Shown here in pieces: positions 9,923-19,472 of a stretch of 34,852 nt of DNA. Both the position numbers and the translations under genes were made by a program. Positions within the stretch are counted from its first letter, which is position 1. Every line of letters begins with the position of its first letter. Under the pieces are notes generated by a model, which saw nothing but the letters and a program-made list of their open reading frames with translations, was not told the origin of the DNA and did not search any database. This DNA is from Cytophagaceae bacterium. GTDB lineage: Bacteria; Bacteroidota; Bacteroidia; Cytophagales; Flexibacteraceae. Location: NCBI GenBank assembly GCA_947441055.1, contig CANETC010000013.1, positions 1 through 34,852 on the forward strand. The letters run 5' to 3'.

Positions 9923-12460
9923 TTATTTGATCACAATCTTCTGCACCGGAGAAGCCATTCCTGGAGCCTCCAGCCTTAGCTGATAAACACCTGCGTTTAG
10001 TTTCTCGATGGAAAGAACTTGCTCAGCATTTGAATTGTTTACAGACTGGCGAAGAACTTCTTTGCCGCTCAGGTCAGAAAGGATGATGGTTTTTACTTCA
10101 CCTGTTACTGGAACCATTAGATTGTTTTTGGCCGGATTTGGGTAAGCAAGTTTCACATTCTCAATGATGCCTGCAACCGAACTTGGAGCAAGGGTTGAAA
10201 GAGCTGCCGCATTCGAATTTTTGCTGCAACCATCTTTGCTTACGATGCAACGGAAAATGTGTCCGTTGTCTGTAGCACTCACATTGGAAACAGATAGTGT
10301 AGCAGCTGTAGTTCCACTGTATTGACCACCTTCACTAAGGTCTGAAAATCCAGCGCCGGTGTCTTTCTGCCATTGCCAGCTTACTCCTGTGGTTGTGCTG
10401 GCTGTTGTAAATGTTGCAGTAGTTCCATAAACAGCGCTTTGGTTTACTGGCTGTGCGCTAACTACCGGACTTGGAATTACATTAACTGTAAATGAATTGG
10501 AAAGGGCTGAGCCATTTGGCTCTGTGGTCTGAAGGAAGTAAGTGCCAGCAGTGGTCACAGAAATGGTTGCTGTAGTTGCACCGTTGCTCCAAAGGTAAGA
10601 GGTGGCTGGACTAGCAGTTAATGTTGCAGAAGTTCCCTGACAAATGGAATTTCCATTAGAACCTGTGATTGAAGCTGAAAGCGATGCATTGCCTTCAAAC
10701 CATCCGTTAATTCTTCCAAAGAGTGTATTGCGAAGGTTGTTGCCTGCTGTGGTGGTTGAAAATGATTCCATACGGAAACCGAGATAAACCAATTTCCAGT
10801 TGTCACCATAATTGTAAATTCCAGCAAAATCAGAATCAGAATAATCTAGGAATGCCTTTGCATTTGCAGCAGTACCAGAAACACCAAGTTTGTCTGGATA
10901 ACTTCCTGTGCCTGAAAGCACTTGGTTGCTTGGGAAGAATGGTGCCATCAAAGTGTCATCAAGGTTTTTAGTCACAGTTACTGCTGTAGCACTTCCGTCG
11001 TCGATGTATTCAGCGCCCATGTAATCAGCAAAAAATGCAGCGGTGGTTGGATCTGTGCCTTGACCAACATCATACCCGATGTCCTGACCCATAATCAGCA
11101 ATTTACCACCGGAATTGAGGTAATTTTGAAAAGATTCGGAACGATAAGCGCCCAAAGTACCACTGTAAGCGGCTCCGGTTGTGTAAAACAGTTTTCCAAT
11201 ATTGATGGCATTCAATCCAGCTGAATCTAAATCAGCTGATTCGACAGCATTTAGAAAACAAGCTGGTTCCTGAAGAAGTGTGAATACCTGGTTAAATCTT
11301 GCGGTAGCAGTACCGGCAAGATCAAGAAGTAAAATATTAGAAGGAGTTACCGCGGTAAAATCAAGTGCATTCTTTACCGAAGGATTGATGGTTTCTGAAT
11401 TGGCTTCAACTTTGAAACTCATCTTTTTGTTAAGCAAAGCATCGTTGGAACCTGTCAACTTAAATACAATATCCTTAGATGTGTTGGAAGCAAGTGGAAT
11501 GCTTGCAGAATCAGAATATTCAATACCATCTGCCACAATCTTGGCGGACCAGCCTGCAGGAAGCGTACCAGCAGAAGCTTTTAATTTGATATTCTGACTT
11601 GCTTCTGCTTTTGAAATTATCTGGAAACCAAAAGAAACATCGTTTCCGGCTTTAATTCTAACTGATTTTTGGCCAGCAGGTCTTGAAATTGAAAGCCAAG
11701 GACGAGGCTCATCGTATCCAGCACCAAGAACTTCTTTGGTTGAATTGTTTTGAACGAATGCAATGGCTGCTGCCTGACCAAGATTGTAGTAAACCGGGGT
11801 TCCATTGGCCCTTTTAAGCGACCATTTAAATGTAAATTGCAAGCTGTCTCCGGCTGCAAGTGCAGGTAGGGTTGTACCAGCCGCAGAAGGGAACATTTTC
11901 TTCATCACACTTTCAAATTTCTTTTCTCCATTTGAACCTGGAGCAGTGGCAAATTCAATTTCACGCTCAATGGCAGCTACATGCAATACATGGCCTGCAG
12001 GAATTGCATTGATGGCCCTTACTTTCGCTGTAACTAGGAGAGAATCACTTGCCGGAGCCGGATTGGAAAGGATTAAGTAAGAAACTTTGGTTGCAACGCC
12101 TGGGCTTGTTGAGTTTCTGGTGTTAATAATTGACTGCGTTACTCCACCCGGACTACCATTGTATACATTGCCATCCATTACAGAATTTGGAACACCATTT
12201 ACTGCATAATAATTTACACGACTTTGAACATCTGTTGGATTTGCGGCATTCATAGGGTCAACTCCAGGCCATGATGTCTGGTATTTTAGTGCCACAATCT
12301 TCACCGAATTTTGATCGAGAAGCGCATTGAGAGCTGGGTTCTGCGAAGCACATGGCCCACAAGAAGCCTGTGTAAAGTGTTCGAGCAAAACTAAGCGCTG
12401 AGACACGGCAATGGTTGAAATCGCCATGAAGGAAAACAATAGCAATACTTGTTTTTTCAT
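9923..12460 (-). CDS. Omp28-related secreted protein: N-terminal thioredoxin-like domain, Ig-like region, T9SS CTD
   Basis: 'LLEHFTQASCGPCASQNPALNALL' CxxC motif and 'VNYYAVNGVPNSVMDGN'. Ig-like 'SYLWSNGATTATISVTTAGTYFLQTT'. CTD 'LAYPNPAKNNLMVPV...GVYQLRLEAPGMASPVQKIVIK'. Preferred start is MKKQVLLLFSF at 12460 rather than 12514. Confidence 0.85.
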   Translation of the reverse strand: MKKQVLLLFSFMAISTIAVSQRLVLLEHFTQASCGPCASQNPALNALLDQNSVKIVALKYQTSWPGVDPMNAANPTDVQSRVNYYAVNGVPNSVMDGNVYNGSPGGVTQSIINTRNSTSPGVATKVSYLILSNPAPASDSLLVTAKVRAINAIPAGHVLHVAAIEREIEFATAPGSNGEKKFESVMKKMFPSAAGTTLPALAAGDSLQFTFKWSLKRANGTPVYYNLGQAAAIAFVQNNSTKEVLGAGYDEPRPWLSISRPAGQKSVRIKAGNDVSFGFQIISKAEASQNIKLKASAGTLPAGWSAKIVADGIEYSDSASIPLASNTSKDIVFKLTGSNDALLNKKMSFKVEANSETINPSVKNALDFTAVTPSNILLLDLAGTATARFNQVFTLLQEPACFLNAVESADLDSAGLNAINIGKLFYTTGAAYSGTLGAYRSESFQNYLNSGGKLLIMGQDIGYDVGQGTDPTTAAFFADYMGAEYIDDGSATAVTVTKNLDDTLMAPFFPSNQVLSGTGSYPDKLGVSGTAANAKAFLDYSDSDFAGIYNYGDNWKLVYLGFRMESFSTTTAGNNLRNTLFGRINGWFEGNASLSASITGSNGNSICQGTSATLTASPATSYLWSNGATTATISVTTAGTYFLQTTEPNGSALSNSFTVNVIPSPVVSAQPVNQSAVYGTTATFTTASTTTGVSWQWQKDTGAGFSDLSEGGQYSGTTAATLSVSNVSATDNGHIFRCIVSKDGCSKNSNAAALSTLAPSSVAGIIENVKLAYPNPAKNNLMVPVTGEVKTIILSDLSGKEVLRQSVNNSNAEQVLSIEKLNAGVYQLRLEAPGMASPVQKIVIK

Positions 12461-12629
12461 TGGTATATAAAGGAATGTTGAATTAAAGCCCAAACTTACC
12501 CAACGGATTTCCATTTATCAAACAGGTAATCGAATAATCAATCAATTTCCCGAATTTTCTTTGTTGAAAATTAAAATCACTGAGATTTGATTCTGTAAAT
12601 CAGGAATCTAATATTTTTTTCAGGAGATA

Positions 12630-13790
12630 CTATGCAATGCGAAACAAAGTTTGAATGATCATTTCAGCGCCTTTTTGGTCGTTAAAACCTTGTAATGCTC
12701 CAATTCTGCTGATTGAATTCTCAACTGAAAATGGAGTGTTTTTTAGAAAACTTACTTGTTCATTCAGCTCTGAGGCTTTTCTGAACAAGGTGCAGTAATT
12801 TTCAAGCCCAGTTCCTTCCACCATCATTGGATTGGTGAGTACAAATCGTCCGTTGAAAAGGGATTTTATCAGTTTTAATTTTACACCTGTAGATTGGAAA
12901 GCTGGTAAAATATGGATGTGGGCCTCCCGGATTAAGCGATTCATTTCATTCGCCCTTGGATTTTCAATCAGTTGAAAACCAACCCTGTTTGCCAATAAAT
13001 TTTTCATGGCTGCTCCTGGTTTTTTGCCAGCGATTATCAGTGGGAATTCGGCAGAAACTTTGAGGTTTGCCAAAAGCCATTCAACTGCCTCCTCATTTTC
13101 GGGTACCGATAAATTTCCATGATACAGCATGAAAGATCCGGTTCCGGGGTCTGCCTGCATTGCAGAAACACCATGAAACGGGAAAAGGAGTGAAGTTTGA
13201 GGGTATCTGCTTTCCAGGTATTCCGTTTCCGTTTTGCTAATGGCAAAAATATGGTTGGCATGCACCAAAACGGATTCAAATCGTTGAAGCCTTTTTGATT
13301 CCACCGCATAGTAAATGGTTTTCAGGGTTTCGGTTGAATGGTCGAAAAGACCCCGATAATATTGCCATTCCACATTGTGCATCCGCACCGCCTTTTGCTT
13401 GTTTTTCAAAAGAGGGTGGTCAAGATAAGCGCAGGTGTGCAGGCCCTCAAACAAAATTGGATGTTCATCCGCAGAAAGCCTCTCCAGTAGATCTGGATTT
13501 ATTCTTGAGCCCACGATGTATGGAACCCGGCTTACAAGTCCTGTATAAATCTTCTTGCGTGGGTAATAATGAACCGAAGCACACAACTTATCTAGCTCAT
13601 CTGAAGCCTTTCTGCCGTACTGAAATGTGTGTAAATGAATTCGAACTCCAGCCTCATAAAGGGCCTTCATTTTATAATAAACATCAATTACACCTCCATA
13701 ATCCGGAGGATATGGAACATCAAATGAAACAATATGTAACTCGCGTTCAGCCAATAATTGAAGCGCTTTGAAATTGAAGCGCGGCTGCAA
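12630..13790 (-). CDS. Glycosyltransferase (GT-B fold, GT1/GT4-like)
   Basis: 386-aa ORF with 'ELHIVSFDVPYPPDYGGVIDVYYKMKALYEAGVRIHLHTF', 'GNLSVPENEEAVEWLLANL', 'ILPAFQSTGVKLKLIKSLFNGRFVLTN'. Exact start uncertain. Confidence 0.7.
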   Translation of the reverse strand: MQPRFNFKALQLLAERELHIVSFDVPYPPDYGGVIDVYYKMKALYEAGVRIHLHTFQYGRKASDELDKLCASVHYYPRKKIYTGLVSRVPYIVGSRINPDLLERLSADEHPILFEGLHTCAYLDHPLLKNKQKAVRMHNVEWQYYRGLFDHSTETLKTIYYAVESKRLQRFESVLVHANHIFAISKTETEYLESRYPQTSLLFPFHGVSAMQADPGTGSFMLYHGNLSVPENEEAVEWLLANLKVSAEFPLIIAGKKPGAAMKNLLANRVGFQLIENPRANEMNRLIREAHIHILPAFQSTGVKLKLIKSLFNGRFVLTNPMMVEGTGLENYCTLFRKASELNEQVSFLKNTPFSVENSISRIGALQGFNDQKGAEMIIQTLFRIA

Positions 13791-13853
13791 ATATCAAAAA
13801 AAGCCCCTTATGAAATGTCATCCCGTTGCATATTGCAAGCCATCCCACAGCTT

Positions 13854-15554
13854 ATGAGGCGCTTACTGCTGTTTTTTGGTTCTTTGATTTTAACTGTTTC
13901 CTCAATTCAGGCACAGTCAACCTTCCTCCCCTTGGATCCTGATATTTACCATTGGATTGATCGGGCAGACATCCGAACTTTTGGACTTTCTGGGCGGTTT
14001 CAGTCCGGATTCAGGACCCTTTCAAGGGAGTCAATCAACCAATTGATGGACACACTTTCTTTGAAGTCGGGGCTTTCTGCATCAGACAGATTTCAAATAA
14101 GGTATTTCAGGGAGGTGAATTCCGAATTCTCCATTCCCGACTCTTCCGGACTCAGGAAGCCATTTCTGAATTCTTTTTTTAAACGAAAAGCAGATATCCT
14201 TTCTTATCAGGATTCTGTTTTTGACCTCCATGCCAACATTGCGGGTTATGGTTCTATGGGTAAAAGCTCAGGTGGTGATGGGGATTTTTTAATCAATTCA
14301 AGAGGCGTAGAAGTGCGGGGGACCATCGCCAAAAAGGTGGGTTTTTATTCTTATATGGCAGACAATCAGGTTATTTTGCCAGATTATGTTGGAGATTGGA
14401 CAGCCCGGTTTGGCTCTTTACCGCACGAGGGTTTCTGGAAAAGAACCGGCCTTAATGGGTATGATTTTTTCTCGGCCAGGGCTTATATTACTTTCAATGC
14501 TGGAAAATATATTGCCTTTCAGGCAGGCCACGATCGCCTTCAAACTGGTTATGGATATCGGTCCATGGTTCTTTCCGATTTCTCAAATCCTTATACTTTT
14601 CTTCGGGTCAGTACAAAGATTTGGAAGGTAGAATACACCAATTTGTTTGCGAGTTTAAAGACAGACGTGAATGCATTGTCCACTGGAATTCCGGGCAACA
14701 AGAGAATTCCTGATAAACTTTTTGTCTTTCACCGGCTTGGAATCAATATTGGAAAGCGCGTTTCTCTTGGACTTTTCGAGGCAGTTGTGGCTGGAAAAGA
14801 TCCGAATACAAGCGCAGGTGGGACTTTTCCGGATCCTTCTTATTTCAATCCGATAATCTTTTATAGAGCCATTGAGCAGAATTCGGGTAGTCCCGACAAT
14901 GCTGGTCTTGGACTTGATTTGAAAGTCTCTGTTTCCAAATCCATCAGGGCTTATGGGCAGTTTTTTCTGGATGAGTTTTTGCTCAAGAAGTTTACGGAAG
15001 GCAAAGGATGGTGGGGCAATAAATATGCAGTTCAGGCAGGAGTGCATTACATCGATGTGGCGGGAATTCGGAACCTTGACTTACAGGCGGAATTCAATTT
15101 AGCACGGCCATTTACTTATTCTCATCAAAGCAACTACAGTTCTTATTCGCATTACGGTCAGCCATTGGCACATCCTCTGGGCGCCAATTTCAGAGAGGTG
15201 CTGGCAATATTGAGGTACCAGCCAGTTCCCAGGGTGCAGGCGAGTGCCAAATTGATATATTTTGAAAGAGGGCTTGACAGCAGCTTCGCTTCCAAAAGTT
15301 ATGGGAGTGATGTGCTAAAGTCCTACTACTTACGGGCCAAGGAATCTGGTAATTTCCTTGCACAGGGAGTTTTGCAAAAAGTTCTATTTCTCGATTTTAC
15401 ATTAAGTTGGCAGCCTTGGACCAACTTTTTTCTTGATATCAAGCATGTGATTCGAAGTGATGAAAGGTTTGGTTCAATTTCTCCTTCGCCTAAATCCGGT
15501 TATACATCTTTGTCAGTCAGGTGGAACATTGCCCAGCGTGGTTATGAGTTTTGA
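13854..15554 (+). CDS. Capsule assembly Wzi-like outer-membrane protein
   Basis: Signal peptide MRRLLLFFGSLILTVSSIQAQ (in frame at 13854). 'LPLDPDIYHWIDRADIR' N-terminal motif, barrel segments 'KYIAFQAGHDRLQTGYGYRSMVLSDFSNPYTFLR'. The ORF-track start at 13758 overlaps the divergent glycosyltransferase gene. Confidence 0.78.
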   Translation: MRRLLLFFGSLILTVSSIQAQSTFLPLDPDIYHWIDRADIRTFGLSGRFQSGFRTLSRESINQLMDTLSLKSGLSASDRFQIRYFREVNSEFSIPDSSGLRKPFLNSFFKRKADILSYQDSVFDLHANIAGYGSMGKSSGGDGDFLINSRGVEVRGTIAKKVGFYSYMADNQVILPDYVGDWTARFGSLPHEGFWKRTGLNGYDFFSARAYITFNAGKYIAFQAGHDRLQTGYGYRSMVLSDFSNPYTFLRVSTKIWKVEYTNLFASLKTDVNALSTGIPGNKRIPDKLFVFHRLGINIGKRVSLGLFEAVVAGKDPNTSAGGTFPDPSYFNPIIFYRAIEQNSGSPDNAGLGLDLKVSVSKSIRAYGQFFLDEFLLKKFTEGKGWWGNKYAVQAGVHYIDVAGIRNLDLQAEFNLARPFTYSHQSNYSSYSHYGQPLAHPLGANFREVLAILRYQPVPRVQASAKLIYFERGLDSSFASKSYGSDVLKSYYLRAKESGNFLAQGVLQKVLFLDFTLSWQPWTNFFLDIKHVIRSDERFGSISPSPKSGYTSLSVRWNIAQRGYEF

Positions 15555-15855
15555 TTTTTCGAAATCTGTCTGGCTTTTCAATGTTATTTTTCAGTAGTTT
15601 TTTTTTACAGACACTATCTAAAAATAGTGCAAATGGGTTTGTGATGGTTGAAAAGTAGAATCATCCAATAATTCCAGATTCTTACAACTTTAGGGTAAAA
15701 TGGTTTTGACGGCCGTTACCCAAAATCTAAAAATTTCCATAAAAAATGGGTTAAATTTTTTTTGTCTGGTATTTTTTGAATGCCGCAATAAGCTAGTAAA
15801 TCTTCCTTACTGATGATGGTTAACTTTGTTTTTATATCATAACAACTAAAACCTC

Positions 15856-17814
15856 ATGGAAAAAATCATTTTTATCCTTGGGATTTTCATTCAAAATTTG
15901 GGAGTAAGTGCACAATCGAAATCTGAAAAATTTACAGACAAGCGAAATTTTCAGGAAAAAGATGCCGGCCAAAGTCTTTGGCAATTAAAGCGACAGGATA
16001 ATGGGAATGGATCGAGTTTTTACAAGGTCCAAATCAATCTGTCAGAAATGAAAAGAATTTGGGAAAAAGAACCCGCTTCAATTTCAATACAAATTCCTGA
16101 AAAAAGCGGAAAAATCCGTCCGTTGAAATTTGTAAAAACAAGCTCGATAGATACCGGATTTTGCATCACAACTTCAGATGGACGAAAATTAACTGGAAAA
16201 GAGTTTTCCGGATTACACTATCGAATAAGTGGCGAGCAGGATTGTAAAGTTGGTGGAATTTCATTTCGCGAAGACGGTCTTATGGGGCTTATTGGACTAC
16301 CATCCTGCAATATCAGTATTGGAGAGAAAGTCCCTGGTTCAGGAGATTACACCTTGTCGTATGATGAGGATAGTAAAATGCCAGCCTGGGATTGCGGCGC
16401 AAAAGATATGCCATCTAAAGAAAGTTTAAAAGTTGAAGCGACTTCCGATAAAGCCGCTTCTCTAATTTGTAAGCCTGTCAGGATTTACATGGAAGGTGAT
16501 AGAGATATCTACTCAAAATCGGGGAACAGCCTTACTACTGCAGCGAATTTTGTGACAGGCCTCTTCAATGTTGTGGCCCAGGTGTATTTGAATGAAGGAA
16601 TAACCATCCGGCTCGCAAGCATTTACCAATGGACAACAGCAGATCCATATGTGGCAATGACTTCCAGCAGTACTGTACTTACCAATTTTGTAAACAACCG
16701 TGCGGCTTCAACCGTGAACGCTGATTTGATTCATCTTCTGTCAACCAGGGCCGCATACATGGGTGGAATCGCGTATTTGAATGTATTGTGCAATCCTTTT
16801 TACAAACATGGTTTCTCCAATATTCATTACCAATATTCTGCATTGCCTGCTTATTCCTGGTCGGTGTATTGCATCTCTCATGAACTTGGTCATAATTTCG
16901 GATCAAACCATACCCAATGGTGTGGCTGGCAACTAACAAGTACAAAAACTGGGAGAATTGATTCCTGTTATGCAAGTGAAGGTTCCTGTGGTACCAATAC
17001 AAAAGCCAGAGTGGGAACCATCATGAGCTATTGCCACCTTTCTTCCGGAATTGATTTCAACAAAGGGTTTGGTCCCTTGCCCCAAACTGCCATCCGAAAT
17101 GGGCTTAATGCCGCAACATGCATTACATCAAGCACTTGCATGGGTGTGCCTACAGTTTCAGCCGACAGCCTTAGCAACAAAAATAATTCTTATAATCTAA
17201 CTGTTTCAATTCCTGCAAACCATAATGCCACTTCCTGGGCATTGGTAGAAGGAACTACAACGATCAATTCTGGAACTTTAACCGGAACAACGGCCTACAG
17301 CACAACGGTACCAGTTACTGGCAAAGCCAATGGGAGCTACACCTACAAAGTGATTTTATCAAATGCGAGTTCTACCTCCACCGGAAACACCATCACAGTT
17401 GTAGTTGCGGTGCCTGTTGTAAACCCGGGTTCGGGTAGTGGAGTTTGTACTGCAAACGGACTTCAAGCTTGGTTTGGTTCAGATGGTAAAATGCGTTTCA
17501 AATTTGGAATTAGTTCTCCTTGCACCACTTATACGGTTCAGGTTTGCCGGTATAATCTTTATGATCCAAATTTGGTGCCTTCTGCTGGTGCAATTCCGGT
17601 TGCCTGTGGTGTGAGAAACAGCATGTCAGCCTATTCTCCTACTTCGGCAGAATGGGCACAAGGGTTTATAGAAAGAGTAGTAAATCCTCAGCCTACAAAC
17701 CTAACTACCTCTGGAATGGGGAGTTTTTGGTACAGTGTTGATATTACTTGTAACAGCAATAGCTGCACCACAACCAACAGAACAAGAACTTATATTTTTG
17801 TACCGGGTATATAA
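15856..17814 (+). CDS. Secreted reprolysin-like (metzincin) zinc metallopeptidase
   Basis: HELGHNFGSNH (HExxHxxGxxH) at 16879-16911 and Met-turn 'GTIMSYCH'. Signal peptide 'MEKIIFILGIFIQNLGVSAQ'. Ig-like and Cys-containing C-terminal region; no T9SS CTD evident. Confidence 0.88.
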   Translation: MEKIIFILGIFIQNLGVSAQSKSEKFTDKRNFQEKDAGQSLWQLKRQDNGNGSSFYKVQINLSEMKRIWEKEPASISIQIPEKSGKIRPLKFVKTSSIDTGFCITTSDGRKLTGKEFSGLHYRISGEQDCKVGGISFREDGLMGLIGLPSCNISIGEKVPGSGDYTLSYDEDSKMPAWDCGAKDMPSKESLKVEATSDKAASLICKPVRIYMEGDRDIYSKSGNSLTTAANFVTGLFNVVAQVYLNEGITIRLASIYQWTTADPYVAMTSSSTVLTNFVNNRAASTVNADLIHLLSTRAAYMGGIAYLNVLCNPFYKHGFSNIHYQYSALPAYSWSVYCISHELGHNFGSNHTQWCGWQLTSTKTGRIDSCYASEGSCGTNTKARVGTIMSYCHLSSGIDFNKGFGPLPQTAIRNGLNAATCITSSTCMGVPTVSADSLSNKNNSYNLTVSIPANHNATSWALVEGTTTINSGTLTGTTAYSTTVPVTGKANGSYTYKVILSNASSTSTGNTITVVVAVPVVNPGSGSGVCTANGLQAWFGSDGKMRFKFGISSPCTTYTVQVCRYNLYDPNLVPSAGAIPVACGVRNSMSAYSPTSAEWAQGFIERVVNPQPTNLTTSGMGSFWYSVDITCNSNSCTTTNRTRTYIFVPGI

Positions 17815-17865
17815 AAAAAGACGATGAAATTTGCCTTGTAGCAATTAATAATCAATCGTTTATTG

Positions 17866-17907
17866 TTTAAAAAGAAAAGACACCGCTTGGTGTCTTTTCT
17901 TTTTAAA
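17866..17907. terminator. Bidirectional intrinsic terminator between convergent metallopeptidase and frr genes
   Basis: TTTAAAAAGAAAAGACACC-GCTT-GGTGTCTTTTCTTTTTAAA: perfect 19-bp arms with 4-nt loop. Confidence 0.9.
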
Positions 17908-17965
17908 CCTGAATAAAAAAAACTTTAAAGCCAGTCCCAAAAGCCGCTTAACAAGCTGAGATTGT

Positions 17966-18526
17966 TTAAACGGTCATGATTTCTTTTTCCTTATCGACAA
18001 CCATCTGTTCGATTTTGGAAATATGTGCATCTGTTAGTTGCTGAACTTTTTCCTCAGCTTTTTTTACATCATCTTCAGAAACTCCATCCTTTAGTAATTT
18101 CCGCAGTTCTTCATTTGATTCTTTCCGGATGGAACGAATGCTAACTTTTCCGGCCTCTCCTTCATTCTTCACCTGCTTTACAAGGTCGCGGCGCCTTTCT
18201 TCTGTAAGTGGTGGAATAATGAGTCGAACTACTTCTCCATCACTTTGTGGATTTAAACCAAGATCCGAATTGATAATGGCCCTTTCAATATCTGAAATTA
18301 GCTTTTTCTCAAAAGGCCGGATGATGATGGTTCTGGCATCCGAGGTGTTAACCGTTGCCGCCTGATGAAGCGGAGTTGAAATGCCGTAGTAGTCAACATA
18401 AAGTCCATCAAGCATTGCTGGACTTGCTTTTCCGGCCCTGATTTTGTTGAACTCCAAACCGGTATGTTTGATGGCCTTATCCATCAAATCCTTTGCTTCA
18501 TCCAGATACATCTGAATCTCTTCCAT
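17966..18526 (-). CDS. frr: Ribosome recycling factor
   Basis: 186 aa with canonical 'LDGLYVDYYGISTPLHQAATVNTSDARTIIIRPFEKKLISDIERAI' and 'PPLTEERRRDLVKQVK'. Confidence 0.97.
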   Translation of the reverse strand: MEEIQMYLDEAKDLMDKAIKHTGLEFNKIRAGKASPAMLDGLYVDYYGISTPLHQAATVNTSDARTIIIRPFEKKLISDIERAIINSDLGLNPQSDGEVVRLIIPPLTEERRRDLVKQVKNEGEAGKVSIRSIRKESNEELRKLLKDGVSEDDVKKAEEKVQQLTDAHISKIEQMVVDKEKEIMTV

Positions 18527-18536
18527 TTTCCAAAAA

Positions 18537-19253
18537 TTATGATTGGTGGTTTGTTACAAGTGTTCCGATTTCTTCTCCTCGCACAAGACGCAGAAGATTA
18601 TCCGCTTTGTTCATGTCAAATACAATGATGGGCAAGCCGTTTTCTTTGCAGAGTGTAAAGGCTGTCATGTCCATTACATTAAGTCCCATTTCATAAACCT
18701 GATCGAATGATACGCTGTTAAACCTCGTTGCATTCGGATTTTTTTCTGGATCGGCAGAGTAAATCCCATCCACCCGGGTTCCTTTTAAAACCACATCTGC
18801 GTCGATTTCGATGGCACGCAAACTTGCGGCTGAATCTGTTGTAAAAAATGGTCTTCCGATTCCTGCACCTAAAATTACCAAGCGGCCTTTTTCCATGTGC
18901 CGGATTGCCCTTCTTCGAATGAAGGGTTCGCATACTTCATCAATTTTCAGCGCAGACATCAAGCGGGTATAAATACCTGCATTTTCACAGGCGCCCTGAA
19001 TTGCCATTGCATTAATCAAGGTTGCCATCATGCCCATATAGTCTCCGGTTGCCTTTTCTATGCCAGCACCCTTTGCATCCTCCCCCCTGAAAATATTGCC
19101 TCCTCCGATTACAACAGAAATCTGCACGCCCAGGTCGTACACCTTTTTGATTTCACTTGCATATAACTTGAGCATTTCAGGGTCTATGCCATGGCCTTTC
19201 TTGCCCAGCAAGGATTCACCACTCAGTTTCAACAAGATGCGTTTGTATTTCAT
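18537..19253 (-). CDS. pyrH: UMP kinase
   Basis: '[24 protein letters not shown]', '[10 protein letters not shown]', '[25 protein letters not shown]'. Start at 19253 preferred over 19280. pyrH-frr order is common. Confidence 0.96.
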   Translation of the reverse strand: MKYKRILLKLSGESLLGKKGHGIDPEMLKLYASEIKKVYDLGVQISVVIGGGNIFRGEDAKGAGIEKATGDYMGMMATLINAMAIQGACENAGIYTRLMSALKIDEVCEPFIRRRAIRHMEKGRLVILGAGIGRPFFTTDSAASLRAIEIDADVVLKGTRVDGIYSADPEKNPNATRFNSVSFDQVYEMGLNVMDMTAFTLCKENGLPIIVFDMNKADNLLRLVRGEEIGTLVTNHQS

Positions 19254-19472
19254 GATTTTTTTGGCTGCAAGGCGAGGCAAATATATGCGTTTGGCCTATT
19301 CCTTGCGAAATATTCGACACTTAGATCTCGAATTGCAATTTGGCTGAGTTTGGTTGTGAGATTTTATAAAATTTCGCTGAGGGTGATTTTAACATTTATT
19401 ACAAATCAATTAACACTCGAAGCACTAAACCTCAATCCTTTCCTGCGCTCTCAGGACCAAACAATTAAAATT

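Noticed and set aside
15821-15828. TAACTTTG as a -7 promoter box upstream of the metallopeptidase gene
   Set aside because: Matches TAnnTTTG, but the expected -33 position reads AAAT; not reported as a promoter without TSS data.
19191-19472. N-terminal 94 codons of the ORF-track ORF 19191-19889
   Set aside because: They run antisense into pyrH and through its upstream region; the signal-peptide-like start at 19473 is far more plausible.
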